The notes beneath the pieces were generated by a model, which had not been told where the DNA came from, did not search any database, and saw only the letters and a list, made by a program, of their open reading frames with translations. Positions 12,421-24,969 of a stretch of DNA of 64,000 nucleotides are shown here, piece after piece (the stretch's first letter is position 1; each line of letters opens with the position of its first letter). The DNA is from Panorpa germanica. Lineage: Eukaryota; Arthropoda; Insecta; Mecoptera; Panorpidae. The DNA is taken from the NCBI GenBank assembly GCA_963678705.1, contig OY783203.1:30052535-30116534 (forward strand), written 5' to 3'. Both the position numbers and the translations under genes were made by a program.

Positions 12421-13332
12421 GACTACGGCCCCTCAAAGTTTTGATTTTTCATATTTTAAATATACACTTAAAATTTGAAAGAAAATACAATTAAATTACT
12501 TCTGCTGTTTTTTTAGTAAAACTATTATGTTTATTTTATGTTAATTTTTGTTAATGTTGCAATTATGTTCTTTTTTTTAATAAAGAAGATATTACCATAC
12601 TTATCTTATACGACCCGCGCAAAAATTTTAAATTCGCATTTGGTGCGTTGTGAAAATAGATTGCTCATAAATAATAATACATAAATAATACTTGCAGAAA
12701 CAAAAATATAATTAGCTCGTGGTAATATTTACGTGTTTTATTTGCTACCTAGTATATTCCTTCAAATCCCAGACTTAGAGTAACTGATATATTTGAAATG
12801 GAAATATTCAAGGCGCCACATTTAAACTGTGAATGTAGTATTCATATATTAGGCTTCTATGAAGCTGGTTGGTGATAGAATTGGTATTGGTAATAAATAA
12901 CTTAAATAAAATAAATATATAAAAAATTAAACGTCATACTTTTAAAAAAATATATAAAATTGTTTAAATTATTTTGTTGTACAAAATATATTTACAATAA
13001 AAATTTAATGAATTAAAATGAAATTGAAACAAGTACGTAATATTTTATTAAAATTCTGTGAACTGTCGACGATTTAACGGTCTTGTTTTATAAATTAATA
13101 ACCAAAAACAAGTCTTCAGATGCAGACTACAGATAAAAATATTATTGCATTAAATTATTTTGTTTGTTATGTTAAGTTATTATATTCTTGATATATTAAT
13201 TACATTCATATTTTTGTTTGTTTGTTTATTAAAATTTACAAAGAAAGAAGCACCCACGTACAAATGTCAAATGTAATGTTATAATATATTAAAACAAGAA
13301 AATCTAAATGTTGTTGCGTTGTTAAAACATTA
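12421..13332. other. Unassigned A+T-rich interval
   Basis: Very A+T-rich. No gene or repeat structure is recognised. Confidence 0.5.
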
Positions 13333-14071
13333 GATATACCCAGTGGCGTAGCTAGGTAACCAAAGGCCCCAGTGCAAAAAGAAAACTAAACTGCCCTAAC
13401 TAAACTGTTTAGGTTTTATCAAGTCAAAAGAAAATATATATATTATATATATATATTATATATATATATTATATATATATATTATATATATATATTATAT
13501 ATATATTTTATTATATATATAAATTTTAAATTTCTGCCACTGTTTTGGAAGGTTTAAACGTAATTCATAAAATGTTTCACTCATGTAAATCAGATCTGTT
13601 CGATCACGATCATTGTTTGCAAGACTCAGGAATACGGCCACCGGTTATTACTGCATACCTCACAAAATGCTTAGCTGGTCTACCTTCGATAAATCTAAAT
13701 CTAACCTGTTCTTTTTATAATATGAAATAAAAACTGTGATTTCTCATAAGCCTCAATGTTAAAATAAAAAAATCAAAGTTCAATATCTTTTTACTGGTTC
13801 TCTGCAGTTTTTTTAAAATTTTACGAGATCATTATCTTATTATAATCTACTAATATGCGAAATTTTAGAAAATATTAAACGGTAACTCTCTCACCGACAG
13901 TACTACCTTAAAGTCGTGTTACAACCTATTTTATTTACATTCCAAAGGTGGGAGAATTTTTAGCTAGTACAATACGAGGTTTGCTGGTCAGGGTCCGAGG
14001 GCCCCCTGAGCTTGAGGGCCCCGATGCCCAGCACCGACTGGCCCATACTTAGCTACGCCAGTGGATATACC
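13333..14071. mobile_element. hAT-like non-autonomous element with perfect 8-bp target duplication
   Basis: The element at 13341-14063 has ends CAGTGGCGTAGCTAGG and its near-complement CTTAGCTACGCCAGTG. It is flanked on both sides by GATATACC (13333-13340 and 14064-14071), an exact 8-bp target duplication as made by hAT transposases. At 723 bp it has no transposase. It contains a TA-rich simple repeat at 13433-13521 and G/C-rich blocks near its right end. An internal segment (about 13560-13640) recurs at 47395-47480. Confidence 0.85.
13433..13521. repeat. TA-rich simple repeat inside the hAT-like element
   Basis: Runs of TA are interrupted by TT about every 15 bp, giving a higher-order period. 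Confidence 0.85.
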
Positions 14072-14519
14072 AAGAGCCGAAAGTTTCCGGTCAGGATAAA
14101 TTTTCTTTTTTTAGTTTTATTTAGCATATACCTTTACTAGTTTTATTAAATAATGTTGTTATTTTACTAGGTAATAATGTAATACCTATTATTCATAGTG
14201 AACATAATAAAATTACTTGTTCGCTCTCTTACAAACATATTACACATTACTTGACACTAGTCAAACTACAACCAGTAGGTGATAACTAGATGTGTCGTCT
14301 AGCTCTTTGCACAATTTTACAAAAATTAGATCTAGATACAAAATATTTTAATAAAAATTACTTTTGTATAGGCTTATGCACAGTCACTACAGAACGCTTG
14401 TCGAGAACGGACTTGCGTTTTGTGTGCGAGAAATTTACGAATGATTTCGCGATTATTCCACGAACAAAGTTTAGTAATCATCATGATTGATGAACTGAAG
14501 TGCAAATTTATGCTGGTTA
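14072..14519. other. Unassigned A+T-rich interval
   Basis: A 66-codon frame (14290-14490) has no recognisable features. No repeat was noticed. Confidence 0.45.
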
Positions 14520-14990
14520 TAATGCCGGTTTTACACCAGAGAGACAGTTTTGTTTTATTTTAAAGCAGTTCTGTTTTTAAAAAACAGACTGTTCCAACTG
14601 AACAGACTGGTTTTGTTTTTAGTGTTTTTCTGTGTGTCCCATAAAAATTATAAACATGATAAACAACAACTGGCAAGCGCAAATGTTCACAAAAAACAGA
14701 ACTGCGTTTTCAAACCAAGCAGACTAAAAAATAACAACAAACGTGTTTTTGAGAATGTGTTTTATTTACTAAAACAGCAACAAAAGACAAAAATATTTTA
14801 AGAACTGTCTCTTTGGTGTAAACATTGGTGTTTTTGTTCAGAAAAACAAGTTTTTGTTCGTGTTTTATTGAACTGTCTCTTTGGTGTAAAAAACAAGTTT
14901 TTGTTCGTGTTTTATTGAACTGTTTCTCTGGTGTTTTTGTTCAGAAAAACAAGTTTTTGTTCGTGTTTTATTGAACTGTCTCTCTGGTTT
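14520..14990. mobile_element. GCCGGTTTCAC-family MITE with duplicated right-end module
   Basis: It starts TAATGCCGGTTTTACACCAG and follows the family layout. The right part repeats a module containing AACAAGTTTTTGTTCGTG then TTTTATTGAACTG three times, beginning at 14845, 14892 and 14948, so the copy is longer than its relatives. The last bases of the right inverted repeat are missing: it stops at CTCTCTGGTTTG. An open frame across it is spurious. Confidence 0.75.
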
Positions 14991-15315
14991 GCAAAAGAAT
15001 GGAGCAACATAATCAGCGAAGGCAAGCTCTGACTTCTCCTTTTCATTTTGTTATCCATGTTTGAATGATACATCCAATGTGGTAATGTCGCTACACTATA
15101 TGTTTCTGCTACGAGTTGTAGCAAACACGGATTTATTTTTGTTTTATTTTATCTGCGAATATTGCGAAATAACAATAGCTTCAAGTGCAAACGCAGATGT
15201 TCCTCCGCAACATACCGCTAAGGGGAATCCCTACGTTTCGAGGCATGCCTGGCTTGCCAGTCGTCAGTACGTTGGTACACCGGTAGAACAGGGTCACCCG
15301 TTGAGTGAAACGTGA
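14991..15315. other. G+C-richer segment with short open frames, unrecognised
   Basis: Composition changes abruptly after the MITE. A minus frame (14912-15124) and a plus frame (15061-15315, 84 codons) overlap. The plus frame opens hydrophobic, then turns polar. I recognise no domain in either. It may be a decayed exon or the flank of an older element. Confidence 0.25.
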
Positions 15316-16496
15316 GTCACTCGATGTCAGCATGAATAATGGTGCAATTCAGTCAGTTTAGTGTTTAGGCGCTGAATCTATGAACTAAAGTAACTGATAA
15401 TTAAAGTTTGATGTAATCTGAGTTGTTATACTTAGTCATCTCATAATATATGATTACAGCGACATCCGAATGAAACCCTTAAATAATAAGGTACATTCGA
15501 TCCTACCATAACCATACTCAATCTGTTAAAATGTAGCTGGTTGTTGATCGACCTGCCACAAAACGTTGCGGAAACAGAGAGAACCAAGGAAAATTGCAAA
15601 GTAAATTCTGTAATATTTGTCATTTTTAAACACGTGTGTTTAATTAAACTTATGTTTCATTAAAATTCGTATAAAAATGTATTGTTTTAAAATTTGTTAT
15701 GTAATATTTATGTTTTGTGTTTAGCGGGTAACTATAAGGACGGTTTAGCTCATTCCCATATTGGTGGATGAATTTCCAGCTTAAATAATTCCAAAGTTGC
15801 TCATTTGAATTGGGGCTACTTGTAAACTGAAGTTTACGCTAGAAAAATGTGGTTTAAAGAGCCTATATTTGCAGAACAGCCAAAGTCACTCATTGTGCAG
15901 ATAACATTTAATTAAAAAAAATATTTTTTGTAACATTAACGTACTTTCTATACCATCCCTATGATAAGTGTCTGATTAACATTAGAGACTTCATTTTCCA
16001 CATACGAATGTTCACGGTAAACAAATTCCATTTGGAATATTTTTTTTCAAGTTCGACGTAGAACGAACGGTGGAAAATAAGTTGGCCGAATGATGGTCAA
16101 AATACGAGCACGCTGTCATGAACTTAGTGGCACTTTAAATGATAACTTCATTTCCTCATCAGACTTGAATCCGAGAAGTTCATGATCAACGGTCCAATGC
16201 TTTCATTGGAAGGTGTGATGCCACCATCCGCGCTAGAGGTAGCTATTAGCTTGAAATTTATTGTATTTCCAACATTGTGTTTAAACATTAAATAACTAAC
16301 GAAACTACAGTCTTTCTAATTGGTATCACTTCAAGTATACTCCCCTATATTATACTTGTATTACATATAATCAATTAAACAAAACACCTTAACACAGGAA
16401 TTATAGAGCTGGTTAGGGAATTAAACCCGAAGACACGCAACCTTGAGCGATAACATCATATTCCATGAGTAATTGATGTGCTACGTTATTTAACGT
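15316..16496. other. Unassigned interval
   Basis: No gene or element is recognised. The TTGTGTTTAGCGGGTAACTA stretch near 15716 is a weak echo of the dispersed repeat at 4085. Confidence 0.4.
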
Positions 16497-16914
16497 TACG
16501 CCGGTTTCACACTAGAGAGATAGTTCAATAAAACACGAACAAAAACACAAATGTTTACACCAAAGAGATAGTTCTTAAAATATTTTTGTCTTTTGTTGCT
16601 GATTTAGTCGATTTGTTGCAAAACACATTCTCACCTGGAGTCAGTAAGATCAAAGGAAAACACGTTTGTTTTTGCTTTTTAGTCAGCTTGGCTTGCAAAA
16701 CACGCAGTTTTGTTTTTTGTGAACATTTGCGCTTGTCAGTTGTTGTTTATCATGTTTATAATTTTTATGGGACACACAGAAAAACACTAAAAACAAAACC
16801 AGTCTGTTCAGTGTGAACAGTCTGTTTTCGAAACACAGAACTATTTTAAAATAAAACAAAATATGATTTTTTTTTTGACAACAAAACTGTTTCTCTGGTG
16901 TGAAACCGGCATTA
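16497..16914. mobile_element. GCCGGTTTCAC-family MITE, both ends intact
   Basis: The left end CGCCGGTTTCACACTAGAGA and right end TCTCTGGTGTGAAACCGGC are mirror images. TTA abuts both ends, one base out, consistent with a 3-bp TTA duplication of the PIF/Harbinger type, although the superfamily is only inferred. The interior is a large imperfect palindrome of A-rich and T-rich tracts. An open frame at 16586-16816 is shared with the copy at 24585 only because the DNA is repeated. Confidence 0.8.
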
Positions 16915-16955
16915 AATATAAAAAGTTTTATTTATAAGTTAACCTAAATCAAAAT

Positions 16956-16980
16956 GGTGTCCTTACATATAAAGGACACC
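16956..16980. repeat. Hairpin, perfect 9-bp stem
   Basis: GGTGTCCTT (16956-16964) pairs with AAGGACACC (16972-16980) around a 7-nt loop, just outside the MITE. No function is evident. Confidence 0.6.
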
Positions 16981-17581
16981 TTGTATTTTCGAAAACGTTA
17001 ATAGATAACCTTCAAAAAAGAATTTTAAATGTTTAGTCTAATAAAATTGTGCTAATTAGGAAAATCCTTGAATTCTATCCCGCACTGTATTTTATAGCAA
17101 CAGACTCTTTAATACTTAAATATTACCACTGACAATAGATTTCAAAATGCAAAGTAATAAAAGACACTTAAATAAAGATAATATGCAGCGATTGTTGCGC
17201 AACGTAAAAGTCGTTAAGAAAAAGTAAACACGTCCGGCGTCATAATCTGACATTATTACAAATTGCTTGAATCATTATTCAATGAATGACTCTTGCATGC
17301 ATCGAGCATCGGGCATCGGGGCAATGAGCATCGCGCGTCTGCCGTGCCATGCTGTCATACCGTCATACTCGAAAGGCAGAGCAATCAATTGTAATGCGGA
17401 AAATATAATATTTCCTGCACGATGCGCAATTACAGTGATTGCCAACCATTTAACACCTGTGCACCGGTCACCATAGTTGAAATATTTTGAAGATTGGTCG
17501 AAGCTCTGGGAAGCAAGCGGAGAGGGGTAGAAAGGCCTTTTATAATGTGAGAATTGTGAGAATTCTCTAGCTTAGTTTATA
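16981..17581. other. Unassigned interval
   Basis: An open frame at 17267-17476 includes a GCATCG-rich local repeat around 17296-17335. No domain is recognised. Confidence 0.4.
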
Positions 17582-17925
17582 ACACATCACTCAATAAGTT
17601 CATAGGATGTAAATGGCACCAATATTTACAAATTCGTATGAAAATATACCAATACCGAATATCACTTGTCATGTTATTGCTTTAATTGAATGATATTTTT
17701 CCCATTAAACAGCAATGCCTTATTAACACACGAAATTCATTGTTTTAAAAATTACAAAGTAATATAATAATAACTAAACATAACAATAACAAAGTAATAA
17801 CTAAAATAACTGTCTTGAAATTTTGACACATATTGTGTGAAGGTTGGTGCTATCTAAAAATTATATGGATTTGTAAATAGTAGCGCCATTTATATGCCAT
17901 CCTACGAACTTGTTGAGTGATGTGA
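17582..17925. mobile_element. Mariner-derived MITE with long inverted repeats
   Basis: Both ends carry the mariner-type sequence CATCACTCAATAAGTTC (right end CATCACTCAACAAGTTC) followed by the AAATGGC and ATTTACAAAT blocks, so the inverted repeats extend some 60-80 bp with substitutions. TA dinucleotides (17580-17581 and 17926-17927) flank the unit, as expected for Tc1/mariner insertion. No transposase remains. Confidence 0.7.
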
Positions 17926-17978
17926 TATGCCAAACGCTAGTTTATGGCATACTAATCTATATACTATATTGTATCTAA

Positions 17979-18411
17979 GGCCGTCTGCACATGGGTCGAC
18001 TGACTGCAAACTAGTCGCGCAACGAAGTGTCCAACGAAAACGAAAAACGAGCCATGTCGAGCCGTGTTTCGTGACTCTATAGAATTTCTAACATAGCATA
18101 ATAGGGGATTTTATTGTGTCGTATTATGAGGTATTTGTAAGTATGTATGTAATTAGATACTTTTGAATAGTATTTTTGCACATCTCTGCTCATGATGTCA
18201 CCATCAAAAGCATGCAAAGTAATTGCCCTGCGACCAAGAAATATAGGTGCTCAAAACCAATCTCAAATCAGTTTAGTTTCGTTCGTGCCGTGTGTGTTCT
18301 CTCACTCGTATACACGTGCGTTCTCTCACTAACAATACAGTTGCATTCTTATTCGGTTTGGGCAGATTCGGGGATCGCGTTTGCAATTAGTCGACCCACG
18401 TGCGGACGGCC
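17979..18411. mobile_element. GGCCGTC-family PIF/Harbinger-like MITE, full length
   Basis: Inverted ends of more than 30 bp begin GGCCGTCTGCACATGGGTCG and are closely matched at the right. TAA directly follows itself at both borders (17976-17978 and 18412-18414), a 3-bp duplication typical of PIF/Harbinger transposition. It is 433 bp with no coding capacity. Related copies lie at 8340 and 10639. It sits only about 50 bp from the mariner MITE to its left. Confidence 0.8.
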
Positions 18412-18414
18412 TAA

Positions 18415-19739
18415 GAAGTGCGCCTAATGTTTACCAATGTTCGTAAACACTAACTAACATTTGCCGTTAAAATTGTTAAGTCAAAGGAAATTGTTGTTTT
18501 TTCTTTGTTACCGCAGGTCTATACATGTGTGCTCGTCTACAAATACAGGTCAAACATTCCGTATTCGCACATTCGTATTTGATTACAAAAAATTATATTG
18601 TATTTTGAAATATTTTTATGTAAATTTCTGAATATCACTTAAATAATGTGTGTTCACGAACAAACGGTTTAAAACCACTGTAGTCTTTATTACATGTGCA
18701 TAAACTATGATTAAGCTATATCAACGCAAAATAATCGCACCTTGTCAGTTGAACAATGTTTCACGTGTTTATAATATTCAAGAACATGTTTTCACTAATC
18801 TGAACTTAAACAAATACATAATTAATGCAAAAATAATCAAGTCTGGTTTCTAATATCAATGATACAATTTTTGAATCACTTCATTGACAAGTTTCAATAT
18901 AACTATTATATCGCCAATGCCGTATAGCAGGGATAGGAAACCTGCAGAAGAATCTTCTTTACATTTCTTTGTGGATTTTTTATATCATATAATATATTCT
19001 TTCCCCACATTATAAAATGTATTGAACGAATATTTTAACTTATTATAGTATCATTAAATTAGTTACCTGGGTTTATATATGACCCTCTTGGAATTTCACA
19101 GAAAATATATGTATTTTTAAATTATTATAAGATGTAGATTTAAATAACAATTATAGGCATGTAGTAGACTCATGATACATCATAAATATTTTACTTATAC
19201 CAACTCAAAAGAGAACCACAACCAATATGTTAACAATGTAACAGTAAAGCATATTATTATTCAATACTCCAAGTAGTCATCGCCTGAAGGTTATAGGCAG
19301 ATATTTGTAAGCAGAGAAAGTCTAAAAAACCTTATTGACTTTATCAATGAAAGTAAATTAATCTCTATATTTAAATACCCATACTCGTATTTATAGACTA
19401 TTAATTATGTATTACAAATGTTTATAAATGTATATATTGTTTTAAGAGCTAATAACTATCGAAAGTTGATACACTCAATTAAATATTAAAAAAAATTATA
19501 GGCATATAATACATATTATCCTTATTTTGATTTATGTGCAATACGACTTTGATGATCTGAACTGCTAAATATTAGTGGTACTTTCTTCTACCTATTCATT
19601 CGGATTACCAACTACATTACATTGTCCTCCCTTTATATATGTTTACTACTCCGATACCTTATGATACCGAGTTTTTTTTAATTAGCGCTGGTACGGGGAC
19701 CGAATCCGCAAAAAAACTTCTTAAGATTATTTTTAAGAT
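18415..19739. other. Unassigned A+T-rich interval
   Basis: No gene, element or repeat is recognised. Confidence 0.5.
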
Positions 19740-19870
19740 AATAATTAAAACATAATAAAACTAAAGTCTTTTAGATTAGGTTTTGCATGTAAAATATTAC
19801 ACGAATGTAAGGTAACATCTAGGTTTAATGGGCTAATTATCTTAGATATTAAAAGTAGCCTTCTTTGGTA
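19740..19870. repeat. Diverged dispersed repeat (partner at 4085-4240)
   Basis: Shared blocks include CTTTTAGATTA, GTAAAATATTACACGAATGT and GGGCTAATTAT in the same order as at 4085-4240. Element type is unknown. Confidence 0.45.
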
Positions 19871-22800
19871 AAAAGGTTCCCCATCGCTGCGACGAACATA
19901 CACATGCTCAGATATACGATTAGCCTTGCCTGTGTGTAACCTTGATATTCATTTTAAGCATTCAAATGTATTTTTTATTATATAAACAAATAAATTTGAA
20001 TAAATCGTTCCTAAATAAGATTTTAAATCAACTTTTTTTACATAAGTGTTGTAATATACATAATTATAAGAGACGACTGTCGGAAATATACAAATAAAGC
20101 GTCATTTAAAAAATAAACGTCAGCCATCAGCTAATACTAAATAACAATAATAATTAGTGCTTATGGTCTAATTAAATAAACTATTTAAATTTGTCGTTTA
20201 AATTTGCTAAAATTAAGGCTATTATAATGAAGTAATATTTCAGTAAAGTGCGAAAGTATTTCTGAAGAATATTACTTTATTTTTTTTAACTATGATCTGG
20301 TTAAGATACTAAGCCTATCACCGACGACGTCCTACTATGTTAGCAATTTGTATAGTATCGATGGTTCTAGGCTAGTTCATTGTGAAGAGAAAGCAGGGCC
20401 GCATTAAAACATTTAAAATTCGTGGACACACGTACTGTGAGACGAATCACTTGTGCAAAATTGCATTGTAATAAAATATGTAACAGGAATATTTTTTGTA
20501 TAATATTTGTAATATTAATTTTTGTAAATTGAAAAAAAATTTATACTTACAAAATTAATTCTGTAAAATTTCTATTAATTTACATTCAATTAATATTCTT
20601 AATTTTACATAATTATTTTGTTGTAAACTCGAATATTTTTAATGTAAAATGTATCGAATATAATATATACATAACAAGATACAATAACTGTATTTCGAGC
20701 ATATTCTAGACAATCACCAAAATAGTAATGATCTCCAATATGCTACAGTACAAATAAAATTTATCTCATTGTATGAAATGTAAACAAAATTAAAATAAGA
20801 TAATATTATGGAAACTTCCATACAAACATTGTATTAGTTCGATTTTAATTGTATGTAGATATCGGAGGGTAGCGGGAGTGGGGGAGGAATATATTATCCT
20901 AATGAAGCACCTGTATTATTTGTGGAAGATCTACAAATTTTGTATATTTTAATTTTTAATATAATAATAATTTTTTTGTCACAGTATTTTCTAATGTTAT
21001 ATTTATATTTGATACAAAAAATTAAAGTTTTTTTTGCATTACATCTACATTAGACCTCCTCAACACGATAACAATTGCAAACATAATAGGAGTCCATTTG
21101 TGACAGAATTAGTATCGTAAGTAGGCCAAGGTTTAATTTTTGTTTGTAATTAATAACTATACGTTTTATGTTTCGCGGTTAAATATATTTTTTGATTTCA
21201 ACGAGAACATGCAGCGTTGATTCCAGAAAAAGCAGTTATTTTTTAAAAATGTATTCTATACAATATATAATCATCAAATTATTAGTTTTATTATAATTAT
21301 TTATTTTAATTCGAACAAATACCGACCGCAGCTATTGTAATGTTCAACTGGACCAAAAATGAGAGCTGAAAATTAACTGAGAATTAAAAAATCGGAATTA
21401 AAAAAATGTCTTGTAATCCTAACAAAAATGCTAATATGCTAAACAAATTTATTACTTTATTTGATGTAATATTTACGTATTTTACGCATATTCAAGTAAA
21501 AAAATGTATATAAAATATTATACTAAGGTGTGTGTATTTCAGTTTTCTTTATACCGGTTTGAATGGATTGCAGACCTTATTTTACATAAATATTGAATTA
21601 AGTATGGCTACATTTACTTATGTATGTACTTGTATAGTAAATGTACAAATTTTAATTTGAGATCTACTACGGAATATATTAGAATGTTTCATCTGATAGT
21701 GAATTCCTTTGATAAGATTAATAAAGATCATAAAAGTAAAACTAAAAATTACAATTAAAATACAAAACATTATAAACGTTTGATACACATTGCAACATTG
21801 ACGCATATTGATAACAATAATAATAAAAATAATAGCTGCCATAAAGGTATACCATTTATATTGTGTATTTTCTTAAGAAATGTTTATTTATTTATAACGT
21901 TTGTTACAAATACTCCGTTTCAATTTATTAGCTGAACGCCTATATTATTAATCTTCAGATTAAACTGAATTATCTCTCTTAATTATTGTTTCACCACTGC
22001 TTAGTAAAACAGAGATGTCAAAACCCGAACTGACAGAATTGCAGAAAGTAAGGAACAGCTGTTAAACTGTTGCCCTGGGGAGTTTGCCGTCAGCCTTTGT
22101 TATTAACCCGTTGCATATTATTAAAGTGTATAAGCTTATTCAAAATACTTGCAAAAATATTAATATATGTGGTACATATAAGAAAAAAGTATAAAATTTA
22201 CTCACCAATTTTAACAGTTTTTGTGGACATCTTAGATATTTACCACACACAATATTACTGTATACAATTTATAAACTAAACATTCATGTTCCGTTTTATT
22301 ATTCTTCGATTAATTGTTACTCTTTGTTTATATTTTATATTTTACGTTATGGTCTTTTAAATTATATAAAAGATATTTTTACTATACAATAATTTAATAA
22401 CATGATTATTTTTAAAAAAAGTTTATAAATTTAACTATTAAATAAATATTGTTCGTTACGGTAGGTCAGGTTTTAAAAACTACTTTTTTAAATAACTTAT
22501 AGTTTTATATTATTAATACTTTTATAATTAATTTAACGTACTTATAATTTATTTATTTAACAATTTATTTCAAAATACAATCCATACGAGGTTTTTGCGG
22601 TAGATTTAAAATAAACATTCTTATTACTATATTTTTGATTAAAAACTATATCACTTTTTTTACTACAATATAAAACACAGTTTTTATGGTAATATTTAAA
22701 TAATTCTTTAATATCTTTTGATAGTTATACAACTGACACTAATTCAAGTAAGCACAGCCCCGATCTCCGATATAGGAGCGAACTTGTTGAATGGTAGAAT

Positions 22801-23159
22801 CCTACTGTAAGACGAAGGAAGAAATGCTTGAATGCTAATAATTCAACATGTGTTTTCGCTTATAACCATTAAGCAACAAGCATATTACCAGGTACGGTAC
22901 GAGCGCGAAGTTTGTAAACTATAGTCGCTGGAGAATTGTGGAGGGGCGGTTCTTGTTTCTCGATTCTTGCTTCTAGCTTCTGCTTCTTGTCGTTGGGATT
23001 TACTTTGTCGGGAGAAATGCTGACGCATTCGAAATTTGATTAGATACTTGTTATTATTATTTAATATAAAGCAACAAGTGAGATCTCTTTAACATTAAGT
23101 AGTCTTGTTGAAAACCAATGTTAATCACGATTGGATTCTGAAAATAAAAGAAAATATGG
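19871..23159. other. Long, nearly featureless A+T-rich interval
   Basis: Short frames at 21618-21842 (minus) and 22070-22279 (plus) are chance-like. At 22905-23020 composition is more balanced, with a run of TTCT/CTTC-type triplets, but no exon could be defined. Nothing else is recognised in about 3.3 kb. Confidence 0.5.
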
Positions 23160-23542
23160 TAATTATTTGATATAGCTACACCTTTTGTTTTGAATCTTAT
23201 AAAAAAAACTATTGCACTTTCGTATATTTTATGATGCTCTTATTATAGTGAAAACATGTACAAATCACACGTAATATATCTTATACAATTTTTTATTAAA
23301 AAAGAGACAGAATTTATGCTTAAAGTTGACTAATAAATGTGAAATATGACGCCATTTTTACTTATTTGAAAATTTAACTTTAACCATTAATGTTGTCTAT
23401 TTCTAAATAAAAAATGGTATAATGTATATTGCGTAAGATTTGTACATATTTTGAGCATACAACAAACGCCATAAAACATACAAAAATTCAGTAGTTTTTT
23501 AATGAGATTCAAAACAAAAGGTGTAGCTATATCGAATAATTA
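23160..23542. mobile_element. TAATTATT-terminal MITE with 38-bp inverted repeats
   Basis: The left end TAATTATTTGATATAGCTAC, continuing ACCTTTTGTTTTGAATCT, is matched almost perfectly in reverse at the right end. Length is 383 bp. A left-end fragment of the same family sits at 46381-46450. No coding capacity. The target duplication cannot be read unambiguously. Confidence 0.75.
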
Positions 23543-24374
23543 CTGAAAATATTTATAGTTGAAAACTGAAAATGAAATTATTGTTATAGACTTCTTCACA
23601 CGTTCATTAGTAATGTGATAGAAATCTCTTCTTTTTTCCTCCAAATTTCCTAAAATAATCACAGAAACAGAGAAAATAGAAATATATGTTAACCATATTT
23701 TTAAATAAACGATAAACACTAAGCTTTAAAGATATAGTTGGGCACTATAAGCTGATTTTTGACTCCATGCTATTGTATGTAGTTAAAATTATCTTTAGAC
23801 GAAATCATTTATGTTTAAGAAATGTTAATGTTGGTGGGCCACTCAAATTGACTTTGCGGGGCCTCGCAAAAACTAGGGTTCCAGCTGCGAGCTTTGTTAA
23901 ATGCGCTACTGATTAAGACCATCAAAGAAGAAGGTCCTTTCCAACCGAACAATTGAATGTTGAAATGATATAAAGAGAATGTTTAAATGTAACCTAGACT
24001 TATCAGCCGGTGCACACGACACACAATTACTGAAACGTACGTTAGATAACTTAAAGGTTTTTATGTAAATTATGTAAATTTGGAATGATTTTAAATCAGT
24101 AATTTAAATTTAACTGTTTTTTTTAATGACTTGAATTATAAATTTTGATAAGCAATTTAGTCAAAATTTAGTCCCGAAACATTTTATATTAACACATTAT
24201 CGACCAACCAATGGATTTATCTATGATATCCCATCAAAACTATGTTGATATTCGGTAATTCGTCGGAGTACCGGAAATAGTTTTTATTTTTTATATATAT
24301 TTTTTAATATTATAGTTATACTAAAAAAAAATTGATGCCAATTATGTTTTACAATTGTTATAAATTAATATAAT
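23543..24374. other. Unassigned interval
   Basis: A short G+C-rich patch (GGGGCCTCGCAAAAACTAGG near 23859) stands out, but no paired end or gene is found. Confidence 0.45.
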
Positions 24375-24560
24375 ATTGGACGGCATAGCGGGCAGGAGTA
24401 TTTTTACTTGAAAATTGATACAGGCTGCTGTACCTTCGGGTTTGATCCCCGAACTAGTGCTTTATTTTCTGGGTTGAAGTGTTCAGAATTAATTTAATTA
24501 TGTGCTCATAATTATAAAACATATAACACCAATATTGTAAGTGGTCGTCGGTGACAGGAC
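24375..24560 (+). repeat. Possible tRNA-derived SINE
   Basis: GGCATAGCGGGC resembles a pol III A box, and GGTTTGATCCCC about 55 bp later resembles a B box (GGTTCRANNCC). The body downstream shares a loose order of blocks (ATTATGTGCT, TAATCATAA-like, then a GTCATCGG/GTCGTCGG motif) with 50560-50740. Ends and target duplication cannot be seen, so this is tentative. Confidence 0.3.
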
Positions 24561-24584
24561 TCATCATCGGAAATAGGCCGACGT

Positions 24585-24969
24585 AAAATAATAAGACACG
24601 AACAAAAACACCAAAGAGACAGTTCTTAAAACATTTTTGTCTTTTGTTGCTGTTTTAGTAAACAAAACACATTCCCATCTGGAGTCGGCAAGATCAAACG
24701 AAAACACGTTTTTTTTTTTTAGTCTGCTAGGTTTGAACACGCAAGTTTTGTTTTTTGTGAACATTTACGCTTTCCAGTTGTTGTTTATTATGTTTATAAT
24801 TTTTATGAGACACACAGAAAAACACTAAAAACAATATCAGTTTGTTCAGTGTTAACAGTCTGTTTTCGAAAAACAGAACTGTTTTAAGATAATATAAAAC
24901 ACGTTTTTGTTTTGCTTTTTGACAACAAAACTGATTTCAAAATTGTCTCTCTGGTGTGGAACCGGCATA
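24585..24969. mobile_element. GCCGGTTTCAC-family MITE, left end truncated
   Basis: It begins near ACACGAACAAAAACACC inside the family sequence and runs to the intact right end CTCTCTGGTGTGGAACCGGC followed by ATAA. It is near-identical in layout to 16497-16914. Open frames on both strands here are spurious. Confidence 0.75.

Noticed and set aside
18176-18427. Similar translated segment in the repeats at 8340 and 17979 (MMSPSKAC...IALRPRN)
   Set aside because: It appears in both copies only because the DNA repeat is shared, and the frame is short and interrupted.
22905-23020. Possible small exon with balanced composition
   Set aside because: No start, convincing splice pair or recognisable protein; the CTTCTTG-type runs explain the open frame.
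24375-24447. A true tRNA gene at the A-box/B-box-like pair
   Set aside because: I could not form an acceptor stem or anticodon arm; at best it is tRNA-derived SINE material.
16586-24828. Similar proteins predicted at 16586-16816 and 24637-24828
   Set aside because: The similarity comes from two copies of the same MITE; the frames contain T-run artefacts and no conserved domain.
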